A DNA stretch of 12,677 nt from Thoreauomyces humboldtii (Eukaryota; Chytridiomycota; Chytridiomycetes; Spizellomycetales; Powellomycetaceae), in assembly GCA_027596035.1 (NCBI GenBank), contig JADGJA010000675.1, positions 1 through 12,677 on the forward strand, given 5' to 3'. A program made the position numbers and the translations under genes. Positions 1 to 8,735 of this stretch are shown one piece after another (position 1 is the first letter of the stretch; each line of letters begins with the position of its first letter). The notes beneath the pieces were generated by a model, which worked only from the letters and a program-made list of their open reading frames with translations, did no database searches and was not told the origin of the DNA.

Positions 1-245
1 GGTGGTGGGTGGTGGGAGGTGGTGAGTTGGGATCGTCACCGGGGAGGTCGTCGCTGTTTTCGTTCCTTTGCCCTTTTTTGTGCCCGTCGGCGTTCGGTGT
101 CCCGACTCTTGATTCACCCAGCAGGGATCAACAGGGTTTCGCTGAATGTCCCGCGATTACTTGGGTTCGAACGATGAGCCGGCTGACGAGGGTGATGCTG
201 ACGTCTGGCCGTAGGTTCAATTTCAAGAAGCAGGAGCAGCGTTGA
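1..245 (+). CDS. possible 3' end of a gene running in from the left (partial, weak)
   Basis: A consensus splice donor (GTGAGT) starts at 22 after a Gly-codon-rich stretch. A pyrimidine-rich run ending in CAG near 120 looks like an acceptor. This suggests the last intron and final exon of a + strand gene that starts outside the window. The final exon can be read in different frames. One is open to a stop at 243-245 and gives a basic tail ending KKQEQR. A different frame contains a short acidic stretch ending DVWP at a TAG near 210, but a TGA lies just upstream in that frame. I cannot tell which is used, and the product is not recognisable. The whole stretch could also be non-coding. Confidence 0.25.
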   Translation, partial: WWVVGGGELGSSPGRSSLFSFLCPFLCPSAFGVPTLDSPSRDQQGFAECPAITWVRTMSRLTRVMLTSGRRFNFKKQEQR

Positions 246-1165
246 GGACAAACCAGAGGGTGGGCCCGCACGTTCTTTCATTATTATAGCATCTTTCTTC
301 TCTTTAACACAAAAACCCATACAGTACGCACTGAGAAACGACGCTGCGTACGGCCTAGACATTCGTAGCCGTCTGCCATGTACTCAGGGAAAGTTGGGAT
401 CAAGTCGGTGGTGCTTTACTATCACGGGAAGGCCCCATAGAGGTTGTGGTCGCTGGTCCCTTGTTTGTCTGAGCAACCATCTCCATCGTAGCCGGGCTCT
501 GTCAGAGCGATTGTGGGGAACAGGCGAGGTTGGGCGACAAAGAAGGAAAGAGGCGGGAGATGCAAAGGCACGAGAGCGGGCGCTTGTCTCCCTGCCCTTT
601 CGTCTCCAAAAGCCCGTACGGCGACGGAGGTTGGGCCCTCTAGAAGGGACCCCGGACATCCGTACCACGACGTTGGTAGCGAAACGCCCTCTGGCTCGCA
701 GTCCGGCAGGTGGTCATCCGCCGCCGGCAACAAAAACGAGGAGGAAGGTCTTGCGACCCGCGGTCCCCCTAACCTACAACATGCCTCGGCCAATGAAGTT
801 GAATGAACATCACACGAGACGAGTGTCTGGGGGAGGCCCTGTAAGAAGCACCGGCTCAGCGCTCCGAGTCCGGGCTGCACGTCCGTCCGACATCAATTTC
901 CCGCTCAAAAAAATATTTCCTCTTCCGATCTGCAGGCAGGTCGTGGGTTCATGATGCTCGGAAGTTGGACCAGCTTGGTCACCGATGAGCGACCATGACC
1001 AGCATTCAGCACCGTCTGTTTCGTAAGTTTACAACTCGCCAGGATCGGGTCCTGGCCTGGCAAAACAATTTACGGAGTGTACGGCAGAACTCTTCCAGGA
1101 ATTCGAAGATTAATTTTTGTTTTCCCGATGCTGCACACTCGCCCCATTCCATTGGCCCAGCACAG

Positions 1166-1208
1166 TCCGTACGTGGACTGTACAGGACAGGACTGTACTG
1201 TACTGTAC
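1166..1208. repeat. CTGTA/GTACT pentamer repeat, cluster 1
   Basis: The segment contains three tandem ACTGT units followed by AC (1192-1208), preceded by related half-units (GGACTGTACAGG around 1177-1188). The unit contains the self-complementary GTAC, so the cluster can pair with itself. A second, shorter cluster with the same unit lies about 150 bp downstream. No gene is associated with it. Confidence 0.7.
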
Positions 1209-1338
1209 CGCACGTTTGTTGGGATATCCGTTGCTACCGCACTAACAAGTGCACGGGTTCGCGGGAGCGGCCATGCGGAACTGCTGGAAAGTTTGCCATC
1301 CCCTCCCTATCCGGGATCGGCAGCATGCAGTCAACATG

Positions 1339-1367
1339 CTGTACTGTATGGTCAGCTGTACTGTACC
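1339..1367. repeat. CTGTA pentamer repeat, cluster 2
   Basis: Two copies of CTGTACTGTA (1339-1348 and 1356-1365) are separated by 7 bases that include TGGTCAG. The unit is the same as in the cluster at 1166-1208, so the two clusters share origin or function. They lie in the gene-poor region upstream of the Nudix gene. Confidence 0.65.
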
Positions 1368-1713
1368 CAAGTCGATCCAACAACCTATGGAGACCGACAC
1401 CCTCTTCCCAGCGCTTTCCTCAATGGCAAATGATGCAAACAGTATGCCGCTCGCCGCTTTCCCTCCTCGGGATGTACAGCAGTAGCTTCTTCCTTCTTGG
1501 CGGGCTGGCAAAGGGGCAACACAATGCACACAAGAGGCAAAGCGTCACCCATCGCAGCGAGGAAAAGAAACCAAAACGCAAGAAAAACGGTTGTTGCCGC
1601 TGGCCGCTCGCGCAGCCCCAGCACAGTGAATCCATAGCCACCAACCCAAACCCCACCTCAACCAACCCCGTCTCGCTCACGTCTGAACCCATCTCGCAAC
1701 TGAACTCCACGAC

Positions 1714-2541
1714 ATGTCCTTGCTCTCCCGTCTCGCCCTCGTGCGCTGCCTCTCCTCAGGTCCTCGCTCACCACCGGGACCATCCGCGCCAGTTCAACCG
1801 CCATTACCCATATCGCCTCTCGACCCTGGCACACTGCAACTGGATTCCTCAACCATCTCCCTCTTCACCTCCAGACTCCACTCCCACATCCATCGACATC
1901 CCTCAACGCCATGGCGCTACAAGGGTCCCGACAACACCACCTGGCGTCACGCAGGCATCTGCATCCCCTTGGTCACCATCGACGACGACCCTTCCGTCCT
2001 CCTCACCCTCCGCTCCGCAAAGCTCAGACGTCACGGCGGAGAGGTCTCGTTCCCGGGTGGGTCGCAGGATCCAGGCGACAGGGACATCGTGGACACAGCC
2101 CTGCGGGAGACCGAGGAGGAGGTGGGAATACCCAGGGTGGACGTGACCGTCCTCGGCGTCCTCCATCCCCTCCCCGACCGTTCCCACACCATCCTCATCC
2201 ATCCCGTCCTCTGCCACGTACCCACCGTCTCCTCCGTCGCGTCCCTGTCCCCCAACGCGACAGAGGTCAGCGAGGTCTTCAGCGTGCCCCTCGCCCACCT
2301 CCTGTGCGGCCGCGACGTCCGGACCGAGGAGTTCCGCGGATCCTCCAGGGTCGTCCCCAACTGGACCGTCGGAGGCAAGAGGATATGGGGTCTGACCGCC
2401 TGGGTCCTGCAGAACCTCCTCCAGGACATCGTGGCTCCCGGAGGGACCGTCGCGTGCGACGCGTGGATGGCCAGGACCCGGACCACGTCCTCGGGAGCAC
2501 TGACGTCGTCGACACCTTCTTCGACGTCCACCACGTCGTGA
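1714..2541 (+). CDS. Nudix hydrolase, coenzyme A diphosphatase type (Pcd1/NUDT7/NUDT8-like)
   Basis: The 275-residue reading frame has the exact CoA-Nudix signature LLTxRSx3Rx3Gx3FPGG at residues 96-116, followed by the Nudix box core RETEEEVGI at 131-139, whose glutamates bind the catalytic metal. This family cleaves CoA and acyl-CoA to 3',5'-ADP and 4'-phosphopantetheine, controlling CoA pools in peroxisomes (Pcd1, NUDT7) or mitochondria (NUDT8). The N-terminus (Arg, Leu and Ser-rich, few acids, with RCLSS at 11-15) looks like a mitochondrial presequence, and there is no C-terminal SKL-type signal, so a mitochondrial location is inferred. The ATG at 1714 follows an A/C-rich leader. The last 25 residues are Ser/Thr-rich and doubtful: another frame is more gene-like there and runs to 2642, so the true 3' end may involve a short intron (about 2431-2474) or a sequence error. 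Confidence 0.85.
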   Translation: MSLLSRLALVRCLSSGPRSPPGPSAPVQPPLPISPLDPGTLQLDSSTISLFTSRLHSHIHRHPSTPWRYKGPDNTTWRHAGICIPLVTIDDDPSVLLTLRSAKLRRHGGEVSFPGGSQDPGDRDIVDTALRETEEEVGIPRVDVTVLGVLHPLPDRSHTILIHPVLCHVPTVSSVASLSPNATEVSEVFSVPLAHLLCGRDVRTEEFRGSSRVVPNWTVGGKRIWGLTAWVLQNLLQDIVAPGGTVACDAWMARTRTTSSGALTSSTPSSTSTTS

Positions 2542-2838
2542 AGGAGGGTCTTGCCCAAAAGTTTCCGAGAGGCATGTCCAAAAAAATCAGTGCACTGATA
2601 TTTGACTACTACGCTACTAGAAGGAGCAGCGCCAGGGGATGATGATGAGTGGGAACGGACGCTAGGCCAATGTGTGGGTGAGGGAGCCGGTTTCCCCTCA
2701 CCGTCAAAGGACCTAAACTATGATGCTGAACGGTGGGGGTGGTGCTGCGGGGAACCGAGAACTGCTAACTGTGATGGCGGGATGCGTGTAGGTGCCTGCA
2801 CGCTGAGGACTTTGGGGCGCCGCCCAGTCTCTCAGACG
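2542..2838. other. intergenic region between convergent genes
   Basis: This is the 3' side of both the Nudix gene (+) and the PA14 gene (-), so it should hold their 3' untranslated regions. I see no RNA gene or strong repeat. The first 100 bases may be coding if the Nudix protein continues in its alternative frame to 2642. Confidence 0.4.
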
Positions 2839-4818
2839 TTAGTGTGCGGTTTGTGAGGCGTCTTCGATGTCGAGGGCCTCGTCCTCCTTCGTTTCACTGT
2901 GCTCGGCCATTACGGCCCGGAGGAAGCTTGGCCATTTTTGCACAGGAACCTTCTCGCTCGCGCATCTCTCGTAAGCATCCTACAAACAGAGGTGTTGTAG
3001 ATTGGCTTCGATGACATGAAGATCCAATCAAGAAACTTACCTGAACGCTGAAGTTGTTCTGTTTTGTGAGAAGCTTCAACTGCACACCAAGGGAAAAGAA
3101 GTATCCCAGCTTCAGGCGTTGGATATCTTGCAAATGGTGTTCAACAAATTTGGTCTTCGACATGGCGTTAAGCAAGGTTAGGTTGATAGCCTGTACAGAA
3201 GTGGACAGACTGCCACGCACCTGATCTTCATGCATCTTGACAACGTCCTCGTCAGAAAATGCCTCTACGTGCTCCGTCTTCAAGAAATCATCACTGTTCA
3301 GCGAGGTGCTTTCGAAAAGCGAGAACTTTGCCAGTTGCCGGATAAGGTCCTGCGAGTGTGAACGCTCCTGAAGCAGCGCCTTCTGCACTTCCATAAGCCG
3401 TTCGGACATGCCAGTAAACTCCTAGAGTAGTGCAGATTATGTGAGAAACGGCCAGCCCTGCCTAGCCAACACTCTCACCCAGCAGTGATTCCCGCACCTG
3501 CTCCCGAGTGAACTGGTCGTCCAATCCGTTTCCGGACACACTCCACTCCTCCGACGAGGACGAAGCCAGGATGTGGGCGATTTGCTCGTCTCGAGCATTG
3601 TGAACGAATGCGGACTCGGGGATAATGGTCTTCGCAACACGATCTTTGGTGTAAGGAATCCACCCTGTCCCCGGAAAGTAGTAGGAGAGGGTCAAGGAGG
3701 CCCCGGTTCGCAGACCTAGTTGAAACGTACGCATGAGTGAATCCATGCCGGAACATGGACAGATTCCAGATCCTACCTTCCAACATCTTGCCGTTGCAGT
3801 GGAAGAAGGCTACCGAAATCGGATAGTAGCCTGGCCTTTCGATATTTACGGTTCCTTCCTTTTCGGCCGCATAATGCGATCCATCGAAATCGATGATCTT
3901 TTTCCCCGATACAAACAGGGCGGATCTTCGAGAGTCAAGCGTTAAGACTCGACCTGGGCAACAGCGAAGACTGGAGCCGTACGTACCCATCGTTGGAGCT
4001 TAGATAAAACGTCCACTGACCAGCGTGTGGTAGGCGGATCTGCGCTGTGAACCTGACAGCAAAGTTGCCCACTGCACGAAGGTGATGTCAGCCATAACCG
4101 AGGGAAAGGCTTTTGAGATCTGATCCTATCCGCTCACCGTCGGTGGTGAGACCCTTTTGCAGCTTTGGATCGAAGGCAGTGGCTTCGGTAGTCGAGTCGA
4201 TGTGAATTTTGGGAGCGAGTCCGCTGCCGTGGCAGGCGACGGTGTTGAAGTCGGGAAGGAGAGCGAATTTGCCTTTGTAATACTGGTAGACCACTGCGAT
4301 GCTGCAAGGTAAGCAAGAAGGACCTGCCGGGTTCGGTGCCGGTGAGACCAGACTCACCCCCAGGCGCATATCCGTCGTCTCCCATCTGGCTTCCAGGGAT
4401 GGTGCGGTACGAGAGCCTGCTAGCGTCCGAACCAATGGAAGCTTGCGAGAAGCTTCTCGTTTTACGAGCACGTGCCTCCCCGTTGAGGCTATCGTAGAAG
4501 GTTTCAGTAAGACGTCCTGCATCAAAGACACTGAACCTCTGGCCAATACCTCTCGGTCCGGTATCCGTCGGCCTCAGCGGCTGACGCAACGGTCGACAGA
4601 GGAAAGTGCATGCTGTGCCTAGTGTTGGTTCTGCGAGGAGGTGCGGGATCCAGTGTAGCTGTCTTTTCTGCCGCGGCGGACGAGGAAGAGGAAGGCATTG
4701 TGGGAGGTGGACGACTTTGGGCCTGCTGCGGTTCGTTGGGACTGTCCAGGACGACGACCTCTGGGATGTCTGCAAGCTCGCCCTGCACGGGAGACATGAG
4801 GAGGGCAGCTTCGTCCAT
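2839..4818 (-). CDS. PA14-domain protein without signal peptide, helical C-terminus (8 exons)
   Basis: I join eight exons in frame: 4550-4818, 4358-4488, 4138-4293, 3987-4071, 3777-3925, 3498-3715, 3041-3421 and 2839-2979, giving 509 residues. The introns are 61-76 nt with GT..AG ends. Residues 1-133 are polar, Ser/Pro-rich and probably disordered, starting MDEAALLMSP, with no signal peptide. Residues about 134-285 match a PA14 beta-barrel: YYKGKFALLPDF (138-149), GQWTFYLSSNDG (203-214), then LFVSGKKIIDFDG (217-229). PA14 domains often bind carbohydrate; the Asp-Asp calcium motif of yeast flocculins is Asn212-Asp213 here. Residues 337-463 are mainly helical and charged, and the tail is acidic. 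Function is unknown. The absence of a secretion signal suggests an intracellular protein. The junction at 3421/3498 uses a weak donor (GTGCGG) and is the least certain. Confidence 0.75.
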
Positions 4819-5501
4819 GTTTGCGACCTCGAGACTTGTACAGTAGGAGGTTTGCTGCTTGGGATGGTAATGCGGTTTCAGGTGGGGACGGGTGGGAACC
4901 TTACTTTGCATATGGACCACAGGAAGGTTTCGAGACGCTCGCTTCTTGCACGAGGGCATGACGCACACCTGGACGCACACCTCGCACACACAGACACACA
5001 CTCACACACAACCACTCTCCTCTGCAAAAACACCTGTATCTGTAGATCAGAAAACATTTCGGCCAGAGCCCACTCACACTGCTCCTCAAGACTGGGACCC
5101 AACAATATCATACAAAAGCAAGCTTCCTTGCTGTCCCCACTGCAACAGCGGCCCCACCTACTTCGCTTGGTGAACCACCCGAGACTCGGCATTGGGAGAC
5201 ACCCTCTCGTTCCGGAACCCATCTTTCACCGCAGCCAAACATCGAACCAGAACAAAACAGTTGCAGCCGAACCAGAGCTAACAGTCGAACCCGATCAAGC
5301 ATTTCTGCAGGCTCTCGAACGGAAAGCCCATCAAGCAGGAAGCTTACGCCCGCACAATGATGGTAGTTGTTGGCTACATGTCTGATGCTGAGTATGCGTT
5401 GTGATTAGGTATTGATGGGAAGGTGATGTGCAAAAATGGAAGGTAAAAGTAATAATGACGAGGAACGATATGAAAGAGTTCACGAAGGAAAGGACGAGCG
5501 G
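4819..5501. other. intergenic region upstream of the PA14 gene
   Basis: This 680-bp stretch is the promoter side of the PA14 gene and the 3' side of the Vtc1-like gene. It contains a CA-rich microsatellite near 4961-5013. A + strand open frame crosses it (4606-5385), but it runs antisense through PA14 exon 1 and shows no domain, so I do not call it. No RNA gene seen. Confidence 0.45.
4961..5013. repeat. CA-rich microsatellite
   Basis: Interrupted ACAC/CACA runs, including repeated ACGCACACCT-like units at 4961-4983 and a denser CACACA tract at 4984-5011. On the minus strand this is a TG-rich tract about 145-195 bp upstream of the PA14 gene start. It is a simple repeat, and its polymorphism or regulatory role is unknown. 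Confidence 0.7.
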
Positions 5502-6192
5502 CTATGCTTTGCTGGGTACGATGAACCTCAGTCCCAGGTTGATTCCCACGGCCAGGAAGATGATGGAGACCAGCGCGAAGGCTCCGGTCATGTCCTCGAA
5601 GTTGATTCCCTTCTCTGGAAAAGGCATTCACCACAGTCTCCAGAAATGAGCAAATTGTGCGGGCGGGCGAGTTGGATGTGAGATAGGGGAACGCACCTCT
5701 CGCTTGCAGACGTTCTGCCCTCGCCCAGAACTGCATCAGGGCGTAGAACATCAGGGCGATGGCGATCAGCCCAAAGACGAGTCCGGCCATCTGACCGACC
5801 GTGTCGCCAAAGTTCAATAGTCCCACCGCCAGTCCGCCGATCGTGACACACACTACACGAAAGAGCAAGCAAGGGAGGGGTTGAGAGACAAGATCCGAAA
5901 CACGCAACTGCCTCCTCCTTCACTGCCCGATTGCTTGCTTACGGTTCATCCAGGACAGGAACGTTCGCTCGTTGGCAAAGAGACCCTTTGGGTTGATGGG
6001 CAGCGGGGCCCCGACCTGCGGGCCCTTGCCCTTGTTCCTCCGACTGGACCTGCTCTCCCCGGCGGGACGCCATGACTCGAGGAAGGAGAAGAAGCCGTTG
6101 GTGGAGTAGACGGGGAGGTCGCTGCCAGCTTCTGATTCCGGGGCAGGGCTCGGCGCGTCACGCACGACGGTGATTTCCGAGTCGACTGGCAT
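5502..6192 (-). CDS. DUF202/Vtc1-like three-span membrane protein (3 exons)
   Basis: Three exons (5943-6192, 5697-5852, 5502-5614) join in frame to 172 residues. The introns are 90 nt (donor GTAAGC) and 82 nt (donor GTGCGT). After a variable, charged N-terminus of about 70 residues comes the family signature FANERTFLSW (72-81), then three hydrophobic spans: about 84-98 with GGLAVGLLNFGD (89-100), 105-127, and 145-168. This is the fold of Vtc1, the small transmembrane subunit of the vacuolar transporter chaperone complex, which makes and translocates polyphosphate at the vacuole. The N-terminus is longer than in yeast Vtc1 (129 residues in all), and the span 2-3 loop is unlike the form I recall for yeast Vtc1, so it may be a DUF202 paralogue and not Vtc1 itself. 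The start is the ATG nearest the domain; an upstream in-frame ATG (6396) adds a Ser/Pro-rich, leader-like stretch. Confidence 0.85.
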
Positions 6193-6531
6193 GTGCGCAG
6201 AGGGTTTGTTGGTGTTGAGCTTTGAGCCTGTGAAAGACGGGGACGTGGGCTCGAGAGAGAGATGGATGAAGGAGGGAGTGTCCGTTTGGAAAATCGTCGG
6301 CGGGACCCAGTGTTCCTCTTTTGGACCGCGAGAGAGGGAGAACCGAGAGAGAGAGAGAGATGAGGGCAAAAGGGAGACGGCAGGGACACAGGGCAACCAG
6401 CCACTTTTCGTATGCAGTCACTTTCCCCTTGTGCGACATGCCCACCCCAAATTGTACCACCCACTCACACAAACTCACCCACTCTCTCTCATTGTCCTAA
6501 AGCAATTGTCAATCCTCATCGATCCCTCAAG
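6193..6531. promoter_or_regulatory. shared upstream region between divergent genes
   Basis: The Vtc1-like gene (-) and the disordered-protein gene (+) diverge from here, so this 340-bp stretch must hold both promoters and probably the unseen first exon of the + gene. A possible + donor GTATGC starts at 6409, and a possible branch site (CCTAAAG) lies about 30 bp before an acceptor-like CTCAAG ending at 6531. A (GA)8 tract sits at 6345-6360. No promoter element can be named with confidence. Confidence 0.4.
6345..6360. repeat. (GA)8 microsatellite
   Basis: Eight GA units, read as CT on the minus strand about 155 bp before the Vtc1-like start codon. CT-rich leaders are common upstream of fungal genes, so it may lie in that gene's leader. 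Confidence 0.75.
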
Positions 6532-8735
6532 GAACACCAAGCGATAGCAAGCTCTTTCTGGCAAGGGTCCCCATCTCAGACGTCGAGAGAGAAAAGGAAG
6601 ACATCTACAAGTTCTATCACCGTTTTTGCTTTGACGTCCTTGTCTCTGAGACCCAAGTCTGGACAAGATCCTCCGCAATCCGCTCAAGTTCCGAGTCTCT
6701 TTGGCGCAACCACAGCATATCGTTACTCGGCTCCAGCCGTCGTAGCAGCTGGAAGGGGCCGATCGTTGCTCATTGGCGAGGCTCAGAGGTGTCTAGCGGC
6801 TCCGGGTTTTGTTTCGAAGCCCACACGATGCAGCAGATAGCCGGGGAGGCTGGCCTCCCGGTCCCAATACCCATCTCGTCTGCCACGATACCGCAGCTTG
6901 AGTTGCTTGCGCAGGGCAAGGAATCCTTGACCGCCCGAAAGCTCAGTTCCTCCCCATCGACCACCACCCTATCTTCCCTTTGTTCCTCGGCGACGACAAC
7001 TTCCAGCACGTCCTTGTCCTCTTCATCGACATCCGCCTCTTCGGCGATGTGCTCATCCGTTGCGTCTTCCGGAGCCAGCTCCCGAAGCGCCCTAGGTACA
7101 TCTCCTGGAGTGCATGGAGTCACCGTGGGCGCCGACAGGCGGCGGACGGCCAGAGAGCGACTGCGGTCGGCCATGGCTGCCGTCAGTTCAGATCGCAGAG
7201 CAGCGGTAGGCGCACCCGCCAGCGCACCAAGATCGACTGCGCCGCTGGCGCCTGCCAGAAGCTTTCGTGCACCTGATCCCATTCCCACCGCTGCTGCCGT
7301 TCCACACTCGTCGGAAGACGACGAAGACGCCATCGCAAAATCCACCCAGCTGGGACGTCTTAGCATGATCGCCGCTGCGTCCGGCTGGGACATCAAGCTG
7401 AGAGAGCTGGTCATGAAGGAGGCAAAGCAGGCTGAACCATCTTCGTCAAATACGACGCCTTTGGTGTCACCGCGACCGTCGCTGGATCGACCGCGATCGT
7501 CGAGTGTCGTACGACCGGTGTCGCGATCGGACGAGGCTGATGTCGTCGAGGCTCCCCAAATCACTCCCGTTTCCTCACCCCGACGTCGCGCAACTCTTGT
7601 CTCCCGGTTTTCCGCCTCCGCTCCAACCCTCAATCGTCGAGGATCGAAGATTCCCCAACCCACCCCATCAACCAATATCCCTGAAACGGACGGGACACCT
7701 GCGACTCCGGGCGGGAACGGACTCCTCGATCGACGCCCGCCAGCTGGCCCTGCTGCACAAGTGGCAAGAGGAGAACGTTTACAGAGGCGCGCCTCGGATT
7801 ACAGCACAATCATCGGAGCATACGACGAGAGACTCCGAGAAATCGTTTTAGAGGCCGCTGGCGGATTGGAAACTCGCTTGCGAAACCGGAATACGGTTGC
7901 AACCGACAATGGTGCTGAAAGCACTGGCGACGTCAGCAGTAGCGAATCGTCCTCTTCCGCGCGAGATTCATTCCGACGCAGTCTTCCGCCAGCAGCAGAC
8001 ATGCGCAGGCGTCGCACCATGTCGTTCTCCAACATGAACCCCATGGCGCGGTCGGATGCCGAGGAGCGAGATCATTTCACACCAACACCGCGCACCCGCA
8101 CCGCTCCGACGACGCCGTCTCGCAAGAGTACGATCCTGCGGCGGCAGACATTCCAGCATTCCCAGACTACTGCGGATCGCCCGTTACAATCGGCCGCTTT
8201 GGAGGCCAAGACAGATTCGGGTAGTGCCGATCCGCTGCCGTCCATGATCAAAGTCGATCCCTTGCCGGACTCCCGACAGACCCGTCGTTGGGCCACACTT
8301 TTGGAACCGAACAAAGGAGATTTGTCGACTGGGGTACCGGTGCCTTCCACTGCACGCAACATCACCATCGTCCCTTCCACTGGCTACATCACGACACTGC
8401 TGTCGACCCCTGCGTCTCCGACATCCGCGCCTAGTAACTCTCATCGGCTGCCGATCCCTCCAAAGCAGCCTGATCAGGCAGCCGGGGATCGGCTCTCACC
8501 GCCGTCGCCGGCCACTCCACCCCGACCCCAGGAGACGACTCCGGCGGTCGCCAGCACTCTGCCGTCCCAATCCTTTTCCGTCTTCAAGGATCCAGGGCAC
8601 CACGATCGCGATTCTGCTGTCTCGCTCAGCGCAGAAAGCAACGGAGGTCCCTCCCCAAGTCCTGACCCTCATCCTCCTTCTCCGCCCTTCCCACCGCAGA
8701 AGGCAGAGATCGGAATGTACATCCGTTACCTCTAG
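6532..8735 (+). CDS. Ser/Thr/Pro-rich, largely disordered protein with RRxS/T sites (5' exon unresolved)
   Basis: A single frame is open from 6501 to the TAG at 8733-8735. The first in-frame ATG is at 6828, but codons before it (for example LFLARVPISDVEREKEDIYK from 6552) look coding, so I place an acceptor near 6531 and assume an upstream first exon. I do not recognise the protein. Its N-terminal part, to about 6950, may be folded. The rest is low complexity with long Ser/Thr runs, interrupted by short conserved-looking segments: LGRLSMIAAASGWDIKLREL (from 7351) and YSTIIGAYDERLREIVLEAA (from 7800). Six basic RRxS/T or RRS sites lie at about 7581, 7635, 7785, 7974, 8010 and 8139, with many SP/TP sites between. 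This is the pattern of a signalling scaffold or kinase substrate, which is inference. An antisense frame of 301 codons exists but looks like a shadow. Confidence 0.6.

Larger units (their letters stand above)
246..1713. other. 1.5-kb gene-poor intergenic region
   Basis: Several overlapping open frames exist on both strands, but all are rich in Arg, Cys, Trp and Pro, show no domain, and conflict with each other, as expected of chance frames in GC-rich DNA. I find no tRNA, rRNA or convincing exon. The only clear structure is two clusters of a CTGTA repeat (listed separately). The last 100 bases are C/A-rich and are presumably promoter and 5' leader of the Nudix gene starting at 1714. Confidence 0.5.

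Noticed and set aside
125..190. Possible tRNA T-loop (GGTTCGAAC)
   Set aside because: The flanking bases do not form the T stem, and no matching acceptor or anticodon arms are present.
394..954. Overlapping open frames on both strands (186 codons + and 152 codons -)
   Set aside because: They conflict with each other, have no recognisable domain and look like chance frames in GC-rich DNA.
995..2146. Long + strand open frame (383 codons) across the gene-poor region into the Nudix gene
   Set aside because: It overlaps the Nudix gene in another frame, its composition is Ser/Pro/Arg/Cys-rich without domains, and the Nudix frame is clearly the real one.
4775..4775. ATG at 4775 as the start of the PA14 gene
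   Set aside because: That frame reads exon 1 as Arg/Pro-rich sequence. A 61-nt intron (4489-4549) with a TACTGAAAC branch site joins the acidic frame from 4818 to exon 2 in phase.
4606..5385. + strand open frame of 259 codons antisense to PA14 exon 1
   Set aside because: The PA14 exon has phase-consistent splice sites. The + frame has no domain and passes through a CA microsatellite, though its last 40 codons look mildly protein-like.
6770..7675. 301-codon minus strand open frame
   Set aside because: It mirrors the Ser/Thr-rich + strand gene, which stays open for far longer and contains non-low-complexity segments. Low-complexity coding DNA often leaves an open antisense frame.
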